This document shows, piece by piece, positions 63,385 to 64,000 of a DNA stretch of 64,000 nt. Position numbers and translations under genes: made by a program. Source of the stretch: Aristolochia californica (Eukaryota; Streptophyta; Magnoliopsida; Piperales; Aristolochiaceae); the NCBI GenBank assembly GCA_029961685.1, contig JARWKL010000015.1:24831220-24895219 (forward strand), in the 5' to 3' direction. A model generated the notes under the pieces. That model did no database searches and was not told where the DNA came from. It saw nothing but the letters and a program-made list of their open reading frames with translations. Positions within the stretch are counted from its first letter, which is position 1. Each line of letters opens with the position of its first letter.

Positions 63385-64000
63385 GAGATGACAAGGATGG
63401 ACATATAAGCTTTACATAGGATGGTATGCCCTATACATCCACCTTGGAGTCCTTATTGAGGACCCTTAGCTTGAGGGAAAATGGAAACTAAAAATAGGAT
63501 GGCATTTGTTGTAAATTTGTTGAAGAAAGTTAAGTGGGTGCAAATCAACACGTTTCATGGATGTGACAAGATGTGTTCCACGGTGAAGATGAGGGATTGT
63601 GCCAAGGGGTGGTGGTGTTAGCTTGGATTTCAAGCAAATTTGTGATTTGTCGAATAATTCTCTCTAGAAAGTTATTCCCTTTAGGTTAAGTTTGATCAGC
63701 TGGGCCCCCTCCCCCTGTTTTTTTTTTTTGTTTTTTCAAATGTTAAACTCTTTTGACTAGCTGAATGCATGCATGTGAGTCATGTACAATTCCATAGGGT
63801 GGTACTTGGCCTAAATTTTTCATGTGTTGCTTGTGCTAGTGTGGATAATGTGTAAATCATTGCTTTAAAAACTAAGACTTGAGTGAAGATTAAGATTTAA
63901 TTAGGTGAAATAAGCTTGATTAATTACAATTTGGTTTAATTTGTTCAGATTAGTTAAGAATTACAATTTGTCTAATTTATTTATTTGCAGGATCCAAAGG
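63385..64000. other. Intergenic sequence at the window end
   Basis: No gene seen; a cccctccccctg-poly-T stretch lies at ~63706-63730. Confidence 0.4.

Overview
This is plant nuclear DNA, very probably from an angiosperm. It has intron-bearing genes with GT..AG junctions, plant-specific families (PLS-type PPR, MYB-CC, NAC, the pTAC14-type SET protein, MOZART1), AT-rich introns and intergenic DNA, and many Ty1-copia, hAT and PIF/Harbinger-type elements. I cannot name the species.

Left part, 1-26.5 kb. This is a repeat-built accessory region. Arrays of a ~500-bp tandem monomer occur at 1-3385 (+), 15873-18827 (-) and ~21576-24533 (-). Each array joins a ~1.3-1.4 kb AT-rich spacer that carries a palindromic MITE and a promoter-like inner end. 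Array plus spacer makes an arm of 4-5 kb. Arms A (+) and C (-) form a giant inverted repeat. C, D and E form a direct tandem series, and B and F are partial arms. Between A and C lie captured or rearranged pieces: a zinc-ribbon exon with intact splice sites, 287-bp tandem repeats made from the 3' end of a host-like gene, a frameshifted NAC transcription-factor gene with introns, and the 5' two thirds of a Ty1-copia element. The copia pol frame runs without interruption into a six-unit repeat containing psi-K-x-E motifs. A 1.5-kb PIF/Harbinger-like element with TTA target duplications sits in arm C, and its unoccupied target site is preserved in the duplicate arm D/E.

Middle, 26.5-44.5 kb. This is the gene-bearing part. 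It holds a possible small two-exon gene with G-box and TATA (27.1-27.7 kb), MZT1/GIP1 (gamma-tubulin complex recruitment, 29.4 kb), an isolated relic of the 500-bp monomer, a pTAC14-like SET gene broken by a nonsense codon and deletions (32.2-35.5 kb, minus), an intronless PLS-class PPR gene (36.2-38.1 kb), and a six-exon RUG3-type RCC1 gene (39.0-44.5 kb) with a Tourist-like MITE in intron 3. The PPR and RUG3 proteins are both of organelle RNA-processing types.

Right part, 44.5-64 kb. An old full-length Ty1-copia element (44581-49813, target duplication ACAAC) lies 90 bp downstream of the RUG3 stop codon. It is followed by a truncated copia 5' end, a decayed hAT transposase gene, a free copy of the palindromic MITE, and a complete six-exon MYB-CC gene on the minus strand matching APL, the phloem-identity regulator. 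The last 4 kb are intergenic, with a telomere-like motif cluster, a (TC)16 tract and a hAT-like MITE.
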